A stretch of 64,000 nt of DNA from Acidobacteriaceae bacterium (GTDB lineage: Bacteria; Acidobacteriota; Terriglobia; Terriglobales; Acidobacteriaceae), in contig PLDC01000029.1 of NCBI GenBank assembly GCA_003134995.1, positions 245,662 to 309,661 of the forward strand, read 5' to 3'. Both the position numbers and the translations under genes were made by a program. Below the pieces are notes generated by a model. That model saw only the letters and a list, made by a program, of their open reading frames with translations, was not told where the DNA came from and searched no databases. Shown piece by piece: positions 1 to 9,965 of this stretch. The first letter of the stretch is position 1. Each line of letters begins with the position of its first letter.

Positions 1-630
1 GTGCAGCCGGTCAAACAATGCCATGATCTCGTTTCCGGTTGCTGAATCGAGGTTGCCGGTAGGTTCGTCTGCCAAAATAATGGAAGGCCGATTCACCAGC
101 GCCCGTGCCACGGCGACGCGTTGGCGCTGGCCGCCGGAAAGCTCATTGGGTTTGTGCGTCATGCGCGATTCCATGCCGACAGATTTCAACGCGCCCTGGG
201 CGCGCTCGATGCGCTGCGCAGTCGGAACTCCAGCATAGATCAGCGGCAGTTCCACATTATGCAGAGCCGTGGCGCGGGCCAGCAGGTTGAAGGTCTGAAA
301 CACGAAGCCGATTTCCTTGTTGCGGATGCGTGCCAGTTCATCATCATCCAGTTCGCTGACCAAGTGGCCATTGAGCCAGTATTCGCCTTTGGTGGGCGTG
401 TCGAGGCAGCCGATCAGATTCATCAGCGTTGACTTGCCGGAACCGGAGGGTCCCATGATGGCAACATACTCTCCGCGCTCAATGCGGAGGTTTACTCCGC
501 GCAAGGCATGCACCTGCTGCTCCGACCCCATGTCATAGGTCTTCCACAGATCCACCGCCGCGATCATGCACGACTCGGGCGGCGCTGCTATCACGGGGGA
601 AGGCATGCTGATTACTTCTGCGGTTGCCAT
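1..630 (-). CDS. ABC transporter ATP-binding protein, MacB/LolD type (3' end outside window)
   Basis: ATPase of a MacB/LolD-type ABC system, which would power efflux or lipoprotein and envelope transport from the cytoplasmic face. The frame starts at an ATG whose complement ends at 630, 6 nt behind a GGAG ribosome site. It stays open to the left edge (210 codons seen). The translation shows Walker [10 protein letters not shown] at residues 60-68, a Q-loop FQTFNLL, the signature LSGGQRQRV and Walker [13 protein letters not shown] near the edge. This motif set is typical of the family. The membrane-fusion adaptor gene lies 166 nt upstream on the same strand, so the two form an efflux locus. The partner permease is presumably beyond the left edge. 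The two FtsX permeases at 57-60 kb are too far away to be assumed partners. Truncated only by the window edge. Confidence 0.93.
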   Translation of the reverse strand, partial: MATAEVISMPSPVIAAPPESCMIAAVDLWKTYDMGSEQQVHALRGVNLRIERGEYVAIMGPSGSGKSTLMNLIGCLDTPTKGEYWLNGHLVSELDDDELARIRNKEIGFVFQTFNLLARATALHNVELPLIYAGVPTAQRIERAQGALKSVGMESRMTHKPNELSGGQRQRVAVARALVNRPSIILADEPTGNLDSATGNEIMALFDRLH

Positions 631-796
631 TTTTTTCTCCTGCTCCGGTGCCACTGGGTTCTCCGAGCTTGAATTCGAATCCGAGAGCTCCGTTGCTATT
701 CAAGACTACCGTTCCAGACCACTGTTAAGACGCGTCTACCAACCTTCGTTCCACATCGAGACCCGCTTTCCCTTGGACGGACGAACCCCGCGAAGG

Positions 797-2200
797 TTAA
801 GTCTCGTCTTCCTTCTTGGGAGCCGAGTTATCAACTTTCACGCCGCTCCCTGAACGCAGCGTGCGCAAAACCTTGTAGCTGCCGGTGATGACCTCATCGC
901 CCTCTTTCAGGCCACTCAGGACTTCCATATCGCTGCTCCCGGCGACGCCGGTGGTCACAGGCACGAACTCCGCCTTCTTGTTGCGAATGACGAAGACACC
1001 AGGCACATCCTCTTTCTCATCTTTATCCCTGTCCTTGCCTTTAGATGCATCTTTCGACACTGGCGCGGCAGCATGCACGGAGCCAGGGGTAGCTTTCTCC
1101 TGCGCCAATTGGGCCTTCGTGCGCATCGACAGAGCCTGAATCGGAATGGTCAGAACGCCATTTCGGGAAGCGGTCGTAATCTTGGCGGTGGTTGAGAGTC
1201 CCGGACGCAGATCCTCCGGCGGATCGCTCAACGTCACCACTACTTTGAAGTCTTTGGCTTCTTCGCTGGTGGAAGCCTGCTGAGAAGTGGCAACTCCGGT
1301 GGAGCGCACGATCGCATTGTCTCCGATTTCGGAAACCGTGCCGTGAAAGACCTTTTTGGGAATAGCGTCGATCGTCACTTCGGCTGGCTGACCCACCCGG
1401 ACGTTCACAATGTCAGTCTCATCCACTTTCACCTCGGCGGTGATGACCGACATGTCGGCCAGCGTAAGCAATGTGCTCCCCAGCGCATTCTGAATCCCGA
1501 TCACCACTGACTCGCCTTCCCGCACGGGCAAGTTCGTAACAACTCCGTCGTAAGGAGCGTCGTAGGTAGTTTTCTGCAGCACATCGGCAACCCGCGTGAG
1601 ATTCGCTCGCGCCTGCGAGACGTGCTTATCGGCGGAATCTTTCTGAGCTTTGGCCTGTGCGATTCGCGCCTTGGCCTGCGCCAGCCCGGAATCCGCCGTT
1701 GCCCATGCATTCTGCCGGCTGTCGAAATCAGATTTCGCGATTAACCCATCCTTGAAGAGATTTTGCGCGCGATCCCAATCCAGCTTGTTGCGGGCGTAGT
1801 CAGCTTGCGCGCGCTGCAGATCGGCGTCAGACGTCTTGAGCGCTGCATCTGCCGCAATCGCATCCGTCTCAGCCGCTTGCACCGACGCCTGGTTCGCGCT
1901 CACATCCGCCGAGGACTGCACGTTTTCCAGTTGCGCCAGCAATTGACCCTTCTTTACGTGATCCCCTTCCTTTACGTACAGGTGGGTGATCTTTCCATAA
2001 GCATTGGCGCCGATGTTGACGTAGGTCTTAGGCTTGATTTCGCCCGAGGCGCTCACCACCGACGACAAATCCTCGCGCTGCACCTTCCCGGTCTGCACCG
2101 TGACCACATTCTTGCCGCTCTGATAGACCGTGGAGCCGACGATGGCGGCCAACACGACTACCGCGCCAACGCCAATCGCAATTTTTTTCCAGAGTTTCAT
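797..2200 (-). CDS. Efflux periplasmic adaptor (HlyD/MacA-type membrane fusion protein)
   Basis: Periplasmic adaptor of a tripartite efflux or MacAB-like pump, 467 aa, linking the inner-membrane transporter to an outer-membrane channel. An N-terminal membrane anchor spans residues 6-27. A biotinyl-lipoyl half-motif follows at about 57-95 (GKITHLYVKEGDHVKKGQ), then an Ala/Gln/Asp-rich coiled-coil hairpin (about 95-205), the second lipoyl half (about 215-255, DGVVTNLPVREGE) and beta-barrel domains. A Lys/Asp-rich insert (about 375-400, KDASKGKDRDKDEKED) is unusual and probably a disordered linker. The ATG has GGGAAG just upstream. It is followed on the same strand by the ABC ATPase gene, so they are probably co-transcribed. 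The transported substrate cannot be read from sequence. Confidence 0.92.
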   Translation of the reverse strand: MKLWKKIAIGVGAVVVLAAIVGSTVYQSGKNVVTVQTGKVQREDLSSVVSASGEIKPKTYVNIGANAYGKITHLYVKEGDHVKKGQLLAQLENVQSSADVSANQASVQAAETDAIAADAALKTSDADLQRAQADYARNKLDWDRAQNLFKDGLIAKSDFDSRQNAWATADSGLAQAKARIAQAKAQKDSADKHVSQARANLTRVADVLQKTTYDAPYDGVVTNLPVREGESVVIGIQNALGSTLLTLADMSVITAEVKVDETDIVNVRVGQPAEVTIDAIPKKVFHGTVSEIGDNAIVRSTGVATSQQASTSEEAKDFKVVVTLSDPPEDLRPGLSTTAKITTASRNGVLTIPIQALSMRTKAQLAQEKATPGSVHAAAPVSKDASKGKDRDKDEKEDVPGVFVIRNKKAEFVPVTTGVAGSSDMEVLSGLKEGDEVITGSYKVLRTLRSGSGVKVDNSAPKKEDET

Positions 2201-2628
2201 CTTCCCGTCACCATCCAGGCATCTGCTCTCATCGGAACACGATTGGCCCCGATTTCAGGCGGCTATCCCAAAGATACCTCGCTGACACCTACTGATCCGC
2301 AGTGTGACGAGTCCACATTCAAGGGATACGATCCTGCAGGCCGGAAAGTTCCAATTCGAATGGGCCGTCAGGACCTCGGGTAATCCGGAGAGTACCACTG
2401 CCTCGTCGAATGCAAGATTACAGCGAGCTAAAATTATAACTTGACCTTACTCCGGTTTGAAAATATTCGATGGTCCACCGGGCAACTCCTCAGTGCTCTC
2501 GCCGCTTCCAATCAAATGGATTGTCTCGGGTCTTCAATCTATTCTTTTGATGTGACTTAGCCTTGCTTTCGCCCAATTTAGGGCCTAGAATAAAGCGACA
2601 GAAGTTCGCCTTGGCAGGAGTCCCTCTC
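2201..2628. other. Intergenic region between divergent genes
   Basis: 428 bp separating the adaptor gene (minus) from the GWxTD gene (plus), so it must hold promoters for both. The part at 2430-2470 is AT-rich. No gene, tRNA or clear terminator is visible. Confidence 0.5.
2441..2469 (+). promoter_or_regulatory. Possible sigma-70-type promoter for the GWxTD gene
   Basis: TTGACC (2441-2446), a 17-nt spacer and TATTCG (2464-2469). The -35 box matches consensus at 5 of 6 positions but the -10 box is weak. It lies in the AT-rich part of the divergent region, about 160 nt upstream of the start codon. Inference only. Confidence 0.25.
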
Positions 2629-4401
2629 ATGGTTCGGGTTGCTTTACGATATCTTTCGTCTATTTTAGTCTTGGCGGTGGCCGCAGGCTTTGCGGTCCCG
2701 GCGGGAGCCCAGAGTGACAAACCGGCTCCTTCCAGCCAGTCAGCAACCCCCGCGCCCGCATCAAACACGCCAGCAGCCACGACTGATTCTCAGGCGCAAC
2801 CCGCCAATCAGGGTGATCCGCTCAAGCGCCCGCCCTCCGACAAGCAGAAAAAACAGCAGGGGAAAGCTCTGAAGGTCGAACTCAGCCGGGTCTACAAAAA
2901 GTGGCTGAACGAAGACGTTGTCTGGATTATCACCGACCAAGAACGAGCCGCTTTCAAGCAACTATCGAACGACGAAGAACGCGACAACTTTATCGAAGCA
3001 TTCTGGCAGCGCCGCGATCCCACTCCTGACACCGAAGAGAACGAATACAAGGAAGAACACTATCGCCGCATCGCCTACGCCAACGAGCATTTTGCGGCGG
3101 GAATCCCGGGCTGGAAAACCGACCGCGGCCGTATTTACATTATGTACGGTGCTGCCGACGAAGTCGATTCTCATCCTTCTGGTGGCACCTATGAGCGTCC
3201 CATGGACGAAGGCGGTGGCGAGACTTCCACGTTCCCCTTCGAAGATTGGCGCTACCGCTATCTTGAAGGCATTGGCCAGGAAATCATCATCGAATTCGTC
3301 GACTCCTGCATGTGCAACGACTACCACATGACCATGGACCGGTCGGAGAAGGACGCCCTCAAAATGACGCCCAACGCCGGTCTCTCTCTCTACGAGGGGA
3401 TGGGCATGGCTCAAAAATCAAGCCGCTTCAATGGAGGCCTGGAACAACTGCCAACTGGCCCGAACAGCTCCAACCAAACCGCCAAACAATTCGACCGGTT
3501 GGAGCAATTCGCCAAGCTGGTGGCGCCGCCTACGGTTAAATACAAGGACCTGGAAGAACTCGTCACCACCAAGGTAATCACCAACCTCATGCCCTTCGAT
3601 GTCCGCACCGACTTTGTGAAGGTCACCGGAGATACGGTGCTGGTTCCGATCACCATCCAGTTGAAATATCGCGACATCACTTTTGCTAACAAAGATGGAG
3701 TGCAGCGCGGCACCGTGAATATCTTCATGCGGGTGACCAATTTGACCGGGCGCATTATTCAGACTCAGGAAGAACCGGTACAGGTTGATGTGCCCGCAGA
3801 GCTGTTGCCTCGCACCGCGGAGAATTCGGCAGTGTACTGGAAGGCGCTGCCGCTGCGTCCTGGACGCTACAAAGTTGATATCGCAGTGAAAGACGTGAAC
3901 GGTGATCGCAAGGGTGTTTGGAGCCGCGGAATTGTGGTTCCTGAGTACTCCGATGACAAGCTGTCGACTTCTTCGCTGATTGTGGCCGATGTGATGGAGC
4001 CGGTGCCGACCAAGGACGTAAGCACAGGCCAGTTCGTAATTGGCCTGAATAAAGTTCGTCCGCGCGTGGCTCCAGCCGACGGCAAGCCCGCTCTCTTCAA
4101 GCGGAGTCGCGACCAGAAAGTGAACTTCTGGATTCAGGTCTATAATCTGGGCGTTGACGACAAGACGCACAAGCCGTCCGCAACGTTTGAGTACGATATC
4201 GTTAACATCGCAACCAACAAAGCGGTGGTTCAGAAGACGGAATCCACTGATACGATGGGCAACATAGGCGAACAGGTTACGCTGCAGAAGTCGATTGCCG
4301 CAGCCAACCTGCAGCCCGGCGTATATCGAATCGATATTAAAGTGAACGACAACATCTCCAAGCAGACGATTGATCCTTCAGCGACTTTTGCTGTAGAGTA
4401 A
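2629..4401 (+). CDS. GWxTD domain-containing secreted protein
   Basis: 590-aa exported protein of a family common in Acidobacteria, with no established biochemical role. The chosen ATG at 2629 has CAGGAG 8 nt upstream and opens a clean signal peptide (MVRVALRY, then a hydrophobic stretch, cleavage after about AGA). A Pro/Ala/Ser/Gln-rich linker follows to about residue 70. The GWxTD domain begins around KKWLNEDVVWIITDQE and carries the defining motif GWKTDRGRIYI followed by a YGAADEVD loop. The C-terminal half is beta-rich (probably Ig-like or jelly-roll). A longer frame upstream of 2629 lacks a ribosome site. The carboxypeptidase-like gene follows after 28 nt and is probably in the same operon. 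An envelope or surface role is plausible but unproven. Confidence 0.88.
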   Translation: MVRVALRYLSSILVLAVAAGFAVPAGAQSDKPAPSSQSATPAPASNTPAATTDSQAQPANQGDPLKRPPSDKQKKQQGKALKVELSRVYKKWLNEDVVWIITDQERAAFKQLSNDEERDNFIEAFWQRRDPTPDTEENEYKEEHYRRIAYANEHFAAGIPGWKTDRGRIYIMYGAADEVDSHPSGGTYERPMDEGGGETSTFPFEDWRYRYLEGIGQEIIIEFVDSCMCNDYHMTMDRSEKDALKMTPNAGLSLYEGMGMAQKSSRFNGGLEQLPTGPNSSNQTAKQFDRLEQFAKLVAPPTVKYKDLEELVTTKVITNLMPFDVRTDFVKVTGDTVLVPITIQLKYRDITFANKDGVQRGTVNIFMRVTNLTGRIIQTQEEPVQVDVPAELLPRTAENSAVYWKALPLRPGRYKVDIAVKDVNGDRKGVWSRGIVVPEYSDDKLSTSSLIVADVMEPVPTKDVSTGQFVIGLNKVRPRVAPADGKPALFKRSRDQKVNFWIQVYNLGVDDKTHKPSATFEYDIVNIATNKAVVQKTESTDTMGNIGEQVTLQKSIAAANLQPGVYRIDIKVNDNISKQTIDPSATFAVE

Positions 4402-4429
4402 TCGGCTACTTGATTCTCCGGGGGTTGGA

Positions 4430-6109
4430 GTGAAGCTTCGCCATCTCGGTTCGTGGGCGGTGATTCTGGCGCTGGCGCTTCCGGCGTGGGCTGGAGAGCG
4501 AACGGGTGCCATTTCGGGATACGTGCGCAACATCTCGGGCACTCCCCAGATGGGCGCGGTGGTTGAAATTGCCGGCTCAGGCGCGCGCAACCTGGTCGTG
4601 TTTACCGATGTCGCAGGATTCTTCTCCGTGCCAAGCCTGCTGCCGGGGCTCTATTTCGTCAAGGTCTCAGCTCCTTCCTTCCTCTCCGTCGAGCATGAAA
4701 AAGTTGGCTTGCAGCCCGGCACCAGCATTCGCCTGAACATCACTCTCACAACCCTGCTGAATGCAGCACGCGTCGGTCCTCTGCGCGGCACCGCCGACGA
4801 TGACGACTGGAAGTGGACGCTGCGTTCGGTGGCGAACCGTCCTGTTCTCCGTGTGTTTGACGACCCTGCGGCGAGCATGGAACAGCCGCAGCACGATCTG
4901 AAGGCCACCGTTTCGTTCCTGGCCGGTTCAACCGCAAGCGGCTATGGCAGCGGATCGGACATGAGCACGGCTTTCTCGGTGGAGCGCTCGGTTTTCTCAG
5001 CCGATCGCGTTGGGGTAAGCGGATATGTCGGCTACGGAGATAATCTTCTTCCGTCTGCCGTCCTGCGTGCCAAGTATTCGCACCGTCTGCTCGATGGCTC
5101 CGGGCCCTCGGTTGCGCTGACTATGCGCCGTTTCGCGCCCTCTGATCCCAGCCTGCACTATGCGGCTTTGCAGGCTCTAGCACTCAACACTGCGGATGAT
5201 TTCGCCATCGACGACGTGCTCGAACTAAGGTTCGGCAGCGAACTGCAGACCATCCAATTTTTTGGGCACGTCAACGCCTTCCGGCCTTACGGCTCCGTTG
5301 ATCTTCACGCCTCTCCCAACACTCTCGTGGAATACGACTACACCACATCGTTGCCCAATACACGGGACGAGAAGGGCTTCGATTCTTCGCCTGCGGACCT
5401 GAGCGAAGCCGATCCTCGGGTCAGCATGGTTAACTTTGCCACTCGCCTGGAGCGCGCCCACCACCAGGAACTCAGCCTCTCGCGGCGCATCGGCAAGACC
5501 AACCTCCAAGTCGCGGTCTACAGCGACCACGTCGGAAATACTGCGTTGATCGGAACCGGCGAGGTCACAGCCGCTGGGGGCTTCCTGCTGCCTGACGTCT
5601 ACTCGGGCACGTTCACATACGCTGGCGATACCCTGCGCGAGCGTGGACTGCGGGTTGTGCTCGAGCGCAAGCTTTCTTCGGATCTCACCGCGACGTTGGA
5701 TTATGCCTGCGGCGACGTCCTCGATCTTTCCCGGCCGGATGTCGAACTGCAAGACGCTTCGCAGTGGATCACCACCCAAAGCCGTCACGCACTGGCCGGC
5801 AAGCTCAGCGGCACGGTGCCTTACACTCACACCCGCTGGATCGCCTCCTATCGCTGGGTCAACGGCGAGGCCCTCACTCCGGTGGACATGTTCAACGCCT
5901 CCCCGGGCCAAAGCGATCCGTTCCTGAATGTCTTCGTCCGCCAGCCGATTCCCACCATGGGCTTCCTGCCTTCCCACATGGAAGCGATCATCGACGTGCG
6001 CAACCTTCTGGCTCAAGGCTATGTGCCAGTCATGGGACAGGACGGCCAGACCGTCTATCTGGTCCAGTCCGCCCGCGCCGTCCGCGGCGGCGTCAGCATC
6101 ACCTTCTAA
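4430..6109 (+). CDS. Secreted protein with carboxypeptidase regulatory-like domain
   Basis: 559 aa, probably an outer-membrane-associated protein. A signal peptide (MKLRHLGSWAVILALALPAWAG) is followed by a carboxypeptidase regulatory-like (CarboxypepD_reg) beta-sandwich at about residues 25-105, with the typical GAISGYVRN...VFTDVAGFFSVPSLLPGLY pattern. The rest is rich in alternating hydrophobic/aromatic strands like a beta-barrel or TonB-receptor-like C-terminus, and ends in ...GGVSITF with a terminal Phe as in outer-membrane proteins. No TonB plug is recognisable, so it is not a canonical receptor. GTG start. It lies 28 nt after the GWxTD gene and is likely co-transcribed. The function is unknown. 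Confidence 0.82.
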   Translation: MKLRHLGSWAVILALALPAWAGERTGAISGYVRNISGTPQMGAVVEIAGSGARNLVVFTDVAGFFSVPSLLPGLYFVKVSAPSFLSVEHEKVGLQPGTSIRLNITLTTLLNAARVGPLRGTADDDDWKWTLRSVANRPVLRVFDDPAASMEQPQHDLKATVSFLAGSTASGYGSGSDMSTAFSVERSVFSADRVGVSGYVGYGDNLLPSAVLRAKYSHRLLDGSGPSVALTMRRFAPSDPSLHYAALQALALNTADDFAIDDVLELRFGSELQTIQFFGHVNAFRPYGSVDLHASPNTLVEYDYTTSLPNTRDEKGFDSSPADLSEADPRVSMVNFATRLERAHHQELSLSRRIGKTNLQVAVYSDHVGNTALIGTGEVTAAGGFLLPDVYSGTFTYAGDTLRERGLRVVLERKLSSDLTATLDYACGDVLDLSRPDVELQDASQWITTQSRHALAGKLSGTVPYTHTRWIASYRWVNGEALTPVDMFNASPGQSDPFLNVFVRQPIPTMGFLPSHMEAIIDVRNLLAQGYVPVMGQDGQTVYLVQSARAVRGGVSITF

Positions 6110-6127
6110 ACCTGGATTTGTTATAGC

Positions 6128-6180
6128 TTGTCATCCCGAGCGAAGCGAGGGATCTTGGTGTTCGCTGCCGCCACTTTGCC
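6128..6180 (+). repeat. Half copy of the 102-bp terminal-inverted-repeat element
   Basis: The 31-bp arm (starting TTGTCATCCCGAGCGAAGCG) is identical to the left arm of the complete copy at 46091-46192. About 20 nt of core resembling the copy at 58368-58469 follow, and then similarity is lost. The right arm is missing. Confidence 0.75.
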
Positions 6181-6259
6181 TCACTCCATCCCTCTTCAGT
6201 CACGTTACCTACGAGTTACCGTATTCGTAAAATCTATTGCTTCCATCGAAACTCAGTGG

Positions 6260-6287
6260 TTGACTCTTGGGATAGGGTTTCGATAGT
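6260..6287 (+). promoter_or_regulatory. Possible promoter of the TonB receptor gene
   Basis: TTGACT (6260-6265), a 16-nt spacer and GATAGT (6282-6287). The -35 box matches at 5 of 6 positions and the -10 box at 4 of 6. The leader to the start codon would be about 130 nt. Confidence 0.35.
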
Positions 6288-6424
6288 GTGTCCTGTGCGG
6301 TTGGGCGTTGCATCTTGTTAGTATGCAAGGAATTGCAGGGCCCCGGATAAAAAAGGCCTGAAGAGCCTGGCCGGCCGCATCAGCAGTCACTCCCTCAAAC
6401 CCATCGATATCTTAAGGAGCTTTC

Positions 6425-9400
6425 ATGAAAGCGCGCATACTACTAGTGTTTGTGCTTCTGGCCGCAGTCAGCCTCTCCGCACAGACTTTCCGCGGCACCA
6501 TCCTCGGTACGGTAACCGACCCCTCCGGCGCGGTCCTTCCCGGCGTCAAGGTCACCGTAAAGAACGCAGGTACGGGTTTGGAGCGCACCACCGAGACCAG
6601 CGCTGACGGAAGCTACGCCCTGCCAGAACTGCCGATCGGCACCTATACGGTCACCATCACCCTGCCCGGCTTCCAGACCTCCGTGACCACAGGCGTGATC
6701 GTCGACGTATCCACCGAGCGCCGTGTCGATGCCGCCATGAAGACAGGCCAAGTCTCGACCAGAGTCGAGGTCTCCGGCGACCTTTTGCCCCAAGTCGAAA
6801 CCACCAGCGACGATCTTGGCGGCGTGCTTACCCAGGAAACCGTGAAAGATCTGCCAGTCAACGGACGCGACTACACCAAGTTGATCTTCCTGAATCCGGG
6901 CGTGGCCGGCTCACCCGACCAGATTTCAGACTCTCCGGGCTCTTACGGTGAATTCACCATGAACGGAGCACGCGGACGCTCCAACAACTATCTGCTCGAC
7001 GGTACCGACATGAACGACGGCTACCGCAACGACCCCGCCATCAACGAAGCGGGTGTGTTCGGAACTCCTTCGGCAATCCTGCCCATCGACGCCATTGCGG
7101 ATCTGAATGTGATTTCCAACTTCTCGCCGGAATATGGCAGGAACGCAGGAGGGGTCGTCAACATCGTTACTAAGAGCGGCACCAACCAGTGGCACGGAAC
7201 CGCTGGCGAATATTTCCGCAACGACGCGCTGGATGCCCGAAACTACTTCAATCCCGTCACTGTTATTAATCCCGCGACGGGTCAGACGGTTTCAAACCCC
7301 AAGGCCCCTTTTCACAATAATCAGTACGGCGCCTCAATCGGCGGGCCGATTGTAAAGGACAAGACATTCTTCTTCGCAGACTACGAAGGCCAGCAGGAAC
7401 CCGTCGGGGTAGTAACGTTAGCCACGGTTCCATCGGGCAGCGCTCCCAACGGCGGCCTTAGTCCAAGTGACGCTTCAAACCCTGTCATCGCGGCGCTCAT
7501 TGCCCGGAACCCTTGGCCCGCTCCAAATCTAGGAGGCAACAGCGCTTCCGTTGTTTCGCCTTCCTTCAATCGACTCACAAGCTTCATCGCCAAGATTGAC
7601 GAGAACTTCAACACGAACAACATCGTGACGGGGCGCTATTTCTTCGGGGACAGCGTCCAGTCCTTTCCTCTGGCTCTGACCGCAAGCGGCGGCGAGTTGC
7701 CCGGCTTTAATACTTACACCCCAACCCGCGTGCAGTTGGTGTCGCTCTCTTACGTGCGCACCATCGGAGCGAACAAGGTGAACGAACTGCGCTACGGATG
7801 GAACCGTTTCGCAGAGGGATTTTTCCCGCAAGATGCAAGTCTCTCGCCCGATTCGATCGGTTTGGGCACCACCGGAGGTTTGGCTGGTGAAGGCCTCCCG
7901 ATCATCGCCGTGAGCGGTTTTGCTCAGTTGGGTGCCAGTTCCAGCGATCCCCGTCACCGTTTCGATACCAACAATCAGGCCCTCGATAATTTCTCCTGGA
8001 AAGTGAACAAGCACAACATCAAGTTTGGCGCTGACTTCTACCGCACCAGCATTCAACAATACTTCGATAAATATTTCCGCGGAAAGTTGGAATTTGATAA
8101 TATTGCGGACTTCCTCTCGGGCACAGTCGATGGCGGCTTCCAGTATGCGGGCAACACTATCCGCCACACCTTCGAGAACAGCTATGGCTTTTTCGTTCAG
8201 GATAGCTTCCGCATCACACCACACGTGACCCTGAACTATGGCCTCCGCTATGACTTCTTCGGAGTTATCGGAGAAAAGAACAACTTGCTGAGCAACATTA
8301 CGAACCTTGATCCAGTCGGAGACACGTTCACGCTCACGCAGGTCGGTCAGCCCGGCTTGAGCAGTCTCTACAACCCTGACCGAAAAGACTTTGCCCCTCG
8401 CGTGAGCGTCGCCTGGGACCTAGCCGGTAATGGCAAGACCGTGGTTCGCGCCGGTTGGGGCATGTTCTACGATGCCTTCTCGCAGGATATGGCCCTTGGC
8501 CACCTTCCGTATCCTCCCTACTTCGACCCCGGCCCGGCCTACAATCCAATCGGGCCCAGCCCGATTTATTCGGCTGGCGTCACTGGAACGATCGCTGCTG
8601 GTGAGCCGCTGTTCGGCGACGAAACCGCTTGCAATTTTGAATGTGACTCGTTCGGATTCGTCCGCAACATCAAGATGCCCTACATGGAGAACTACAACCT
8701 GAATATCCAGCGGCAGATCAGCAACCGCGCCATGATCCAGCTTGGCTACGTTGGCTCGCAAGGCCACCGGCTATGGAGATTCTTTGACGTGAGCCAGCCC
8801 AGCCAGGCGCAGATAACGGCTTCCGACTGTCCCAGTGGAATCGCAACGTGTGCTACGACCGGCGCGATCACAGGCAGCTACAGCGTGCCGCGAAACTACG
8901 CGGACAATCCCTATGGCTCGTTCTACATCATGCAGGAGAATTCCTCCGGCCAGTCGAACTACAATTCGCTACAGGCAAGCCTTCGCCTTACCGGATGGCA
9001 TGGGCTCACCTCGATCACGAATTATGTTTGGTCGAAGTCGCTCGATAATTCCAGCGATGGGGAGGATTTCGAACCGAATGCCGCCCAGCCCAACGACAGC
9101 ACCCGCCCGGGACTGGAGTATGGTCCTTCTAACTTTAACGTGCCCCAGCGCTTCACTTGGCTGATTGACTACAAGGTGCCAAACATGGGCGGCAGCATGC
9201 AGCGCCTCAAGAATGGATGGGGCTTCGACAGTACAGTCACGCTGCAAAGCGGCCAGCCTTTCCAGATGAACTACAACTTCGAGGATGATTACAGCGGCAG
9301 CGGCGAAGGCGATGACCGACCGGACGTCGTCGGGCCAATCACTTACCATCCCCGCAACCCTGCCGACTTCGTCGATCTGAGTTCGTTTGCCATACCGTGC

Positions 9401-9808
9401 AGCGTTAGCGCAGCTACGGACGGCGGCGCTGCGAATGGCGTAAACACAGACTGCGTGCCGGGCACGCGGCACTTCGGCAATGAGGGACGCGACTCCCTGC
9501 ACGGACCAACATTTAAGCAGTGGGACATCGCAATCTACAAAGATACGGCCATCAGTGAGCGTATGAAGCTTCAGCTGCGTGCCGACTTCTTCAACATTCT
9601 GAACCATCCGAACTTTGCCAATCCGTTCCTGCCGGCGTTCATTGCCGACCCGGCAGTGAACGGCTTCGCCTTGAATAATGCAAACACCCTTGAAACCGGC
9701 CAAGGCGGTTATCCCATTACCGCCACCGGCGACGTGGGTATCGGCAACCCGTTCCTCGGAGGCGGTGGACCGCGCGGCATCCAACTCGCGGCCAAGATCA
9801 CCTTCTAG
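6425..9808 (+). CDS. TonB-dependent receptor, Oar-like, with carboxypeptidase regulatory-like domain
   Basis: 1127-aa outer-membrane receptor of the Oar-like class that is greatly expanded in Acidobacteria. It is presumed to import or bind large substrates using TonB energy. The signal peptide MKARILLVFVLLAAVSLSAQ is followed by a carboxypeptidase regulatory-like domain (about 22-110, GTILGTVTDPSGAVLPGVKV). A TonB plug follows (about 120-240, with LPVNGRDYTKL and the NYLLDGTDMNDG segment). The long beta-barrel contains the family's FFADYEGQQ and GGPIVKDKTFFF motifs. It ends in IQLAAKITF with the terminal aromatic outer-membrane signal. AAGGAG lies about 6 nt before the ATG. It is closed by a strong terminator at 9823-9859. 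The substrate cannot be inferred. Confidence 0.95.
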   Translation: MKARILLVFVLLAAVSLSAQTFRGTILGTVTDPSGAVLPGVKVTVKNAGTGLERTTETSADGSYALPELPIGTYTVTITLPGFQTSVTTGVIVDVSTERRVDAAMKTGQVSTRVEVSGDLLPQVETTSDDLGGVLTQETVKDLPVNGRDYTKLIFLNPGVAGSPDQISDSPGSYGEFTMNGARGRSNNYLLDGTDMNDGYRNDPAINEAGVFGTPSAILPIDAIADLNVISNFSPEYGRNAGGVVNIVTKSGTNQWHGTAGEYFRNDALDARNYFNPVTVINPATGQTVSNPKAPFHNNQYGASIGGPIVKDKTFFFADYEGQQEPVGVVTLATVPSGSAPNGGLSPSDASNPVIAALIARNPWPAPNLGGNSASVVSPSFNRLTSFIAKIDENFNTNNIVTGRYFFGDSVQSFPLALTASGGELPGFNTYTPTRVQLVSLSYVRTIGANKVNELRYGWNRFAEGFFPQDASLSPDSIGLGTTGGLAGEGLPIIAVSGFAQLGASSSDPRHRFDTNNQALDNFSWKVNKHNIKFGADFYRTSIQQYFDKYFRGKLEFDNIADFLSGTVDGGFQYAGNTIRHTFENSYGFFVQDSFRITPHVTLNYGLRYDFFGVIGEKNNLLSNITNLDPVGDTFTLTQVGQPGLSSLYNPDRKDFAPRVSVAWDLAGNGKTVVRAGWGMFYDAFSQDMALGHLPYPPYFDPGPAYNPIGPSPIYSAGVTGTIAAGEPLFGDETACNFECDSFGFVRNIKMPYMENYNLNIQRQISNRAMIQLGYVGSQGHRLWRFFDVSQPSQAQITASDCPSGIATCATTGAITGSYSVPRNYADNPYGSFYIMQENSSGQSNYNSLQASLRLTGWHGLTSITNYVWSKSLDNSSDGEDFEPNAAQPNDSTRPGLEYGPSNFNVPQRFTWLIDYKVPNMGGSMQRLKNGWGFDSTVTLQSGQPFQMNYNFEDDYSGSGEGDDRPDVVGPITYHPRNPADFVDLSSFAIPCSVSAATDGGAANGVNTDCVPGTRHFGNEGRDSLHGPTFKQWDIAIYKDTAISERMKLQLRADFFNILNHPNFANPFLPAFIADPAVNGFALNNANTLETGQGGYPITATGDVGIGNPFLGGGGPRGIQLAAKITF

Positions 9809-9822
9809 CTCGGCTCTCAGTC

Positions 9823-9859
9823 AAAGCCCCTGCCGCTCGCGGCAGGGGCTTTTGTTTTT
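9823..9859 (+). terminator. Rho-independent terminator after the TonB receptor
   Basis: Perfect 9-bp GC-rich stem GCCCCTGCC / GGCAGGGGC (9826-9834 and 9841-9849) with a 6-nt loop, extended by AAA/TTT and followed by the T-rich tract TTTTGTTTTT. It lies 15 nt after the receptor stop codon. Confidence 0.9.
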
Positions 9860-9965
9860 CTCTGGCAGCAGCCGCCACGTGACTTCCGTCACTAGGTAAC
9901 CGCATTCCAGCGATGTTACGCTGCTCTCATAATCTCCCCCCAAAGCATCTGTCCCGGAGATCTTG

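Larger units (their letters stand above)
6110..6424. other. Intergenic region upstream of the TonB receptor
   Basis: 315 bp. It holds one arm plus part of the core of the 102-bp element (6128-6180) and a candidate promoter at 6260-6287. The leader contains GGCCGGCC-type G+C-rich sequence before the AAGGAGC ribosome site. No gene is seen. Confidence 0.5.
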
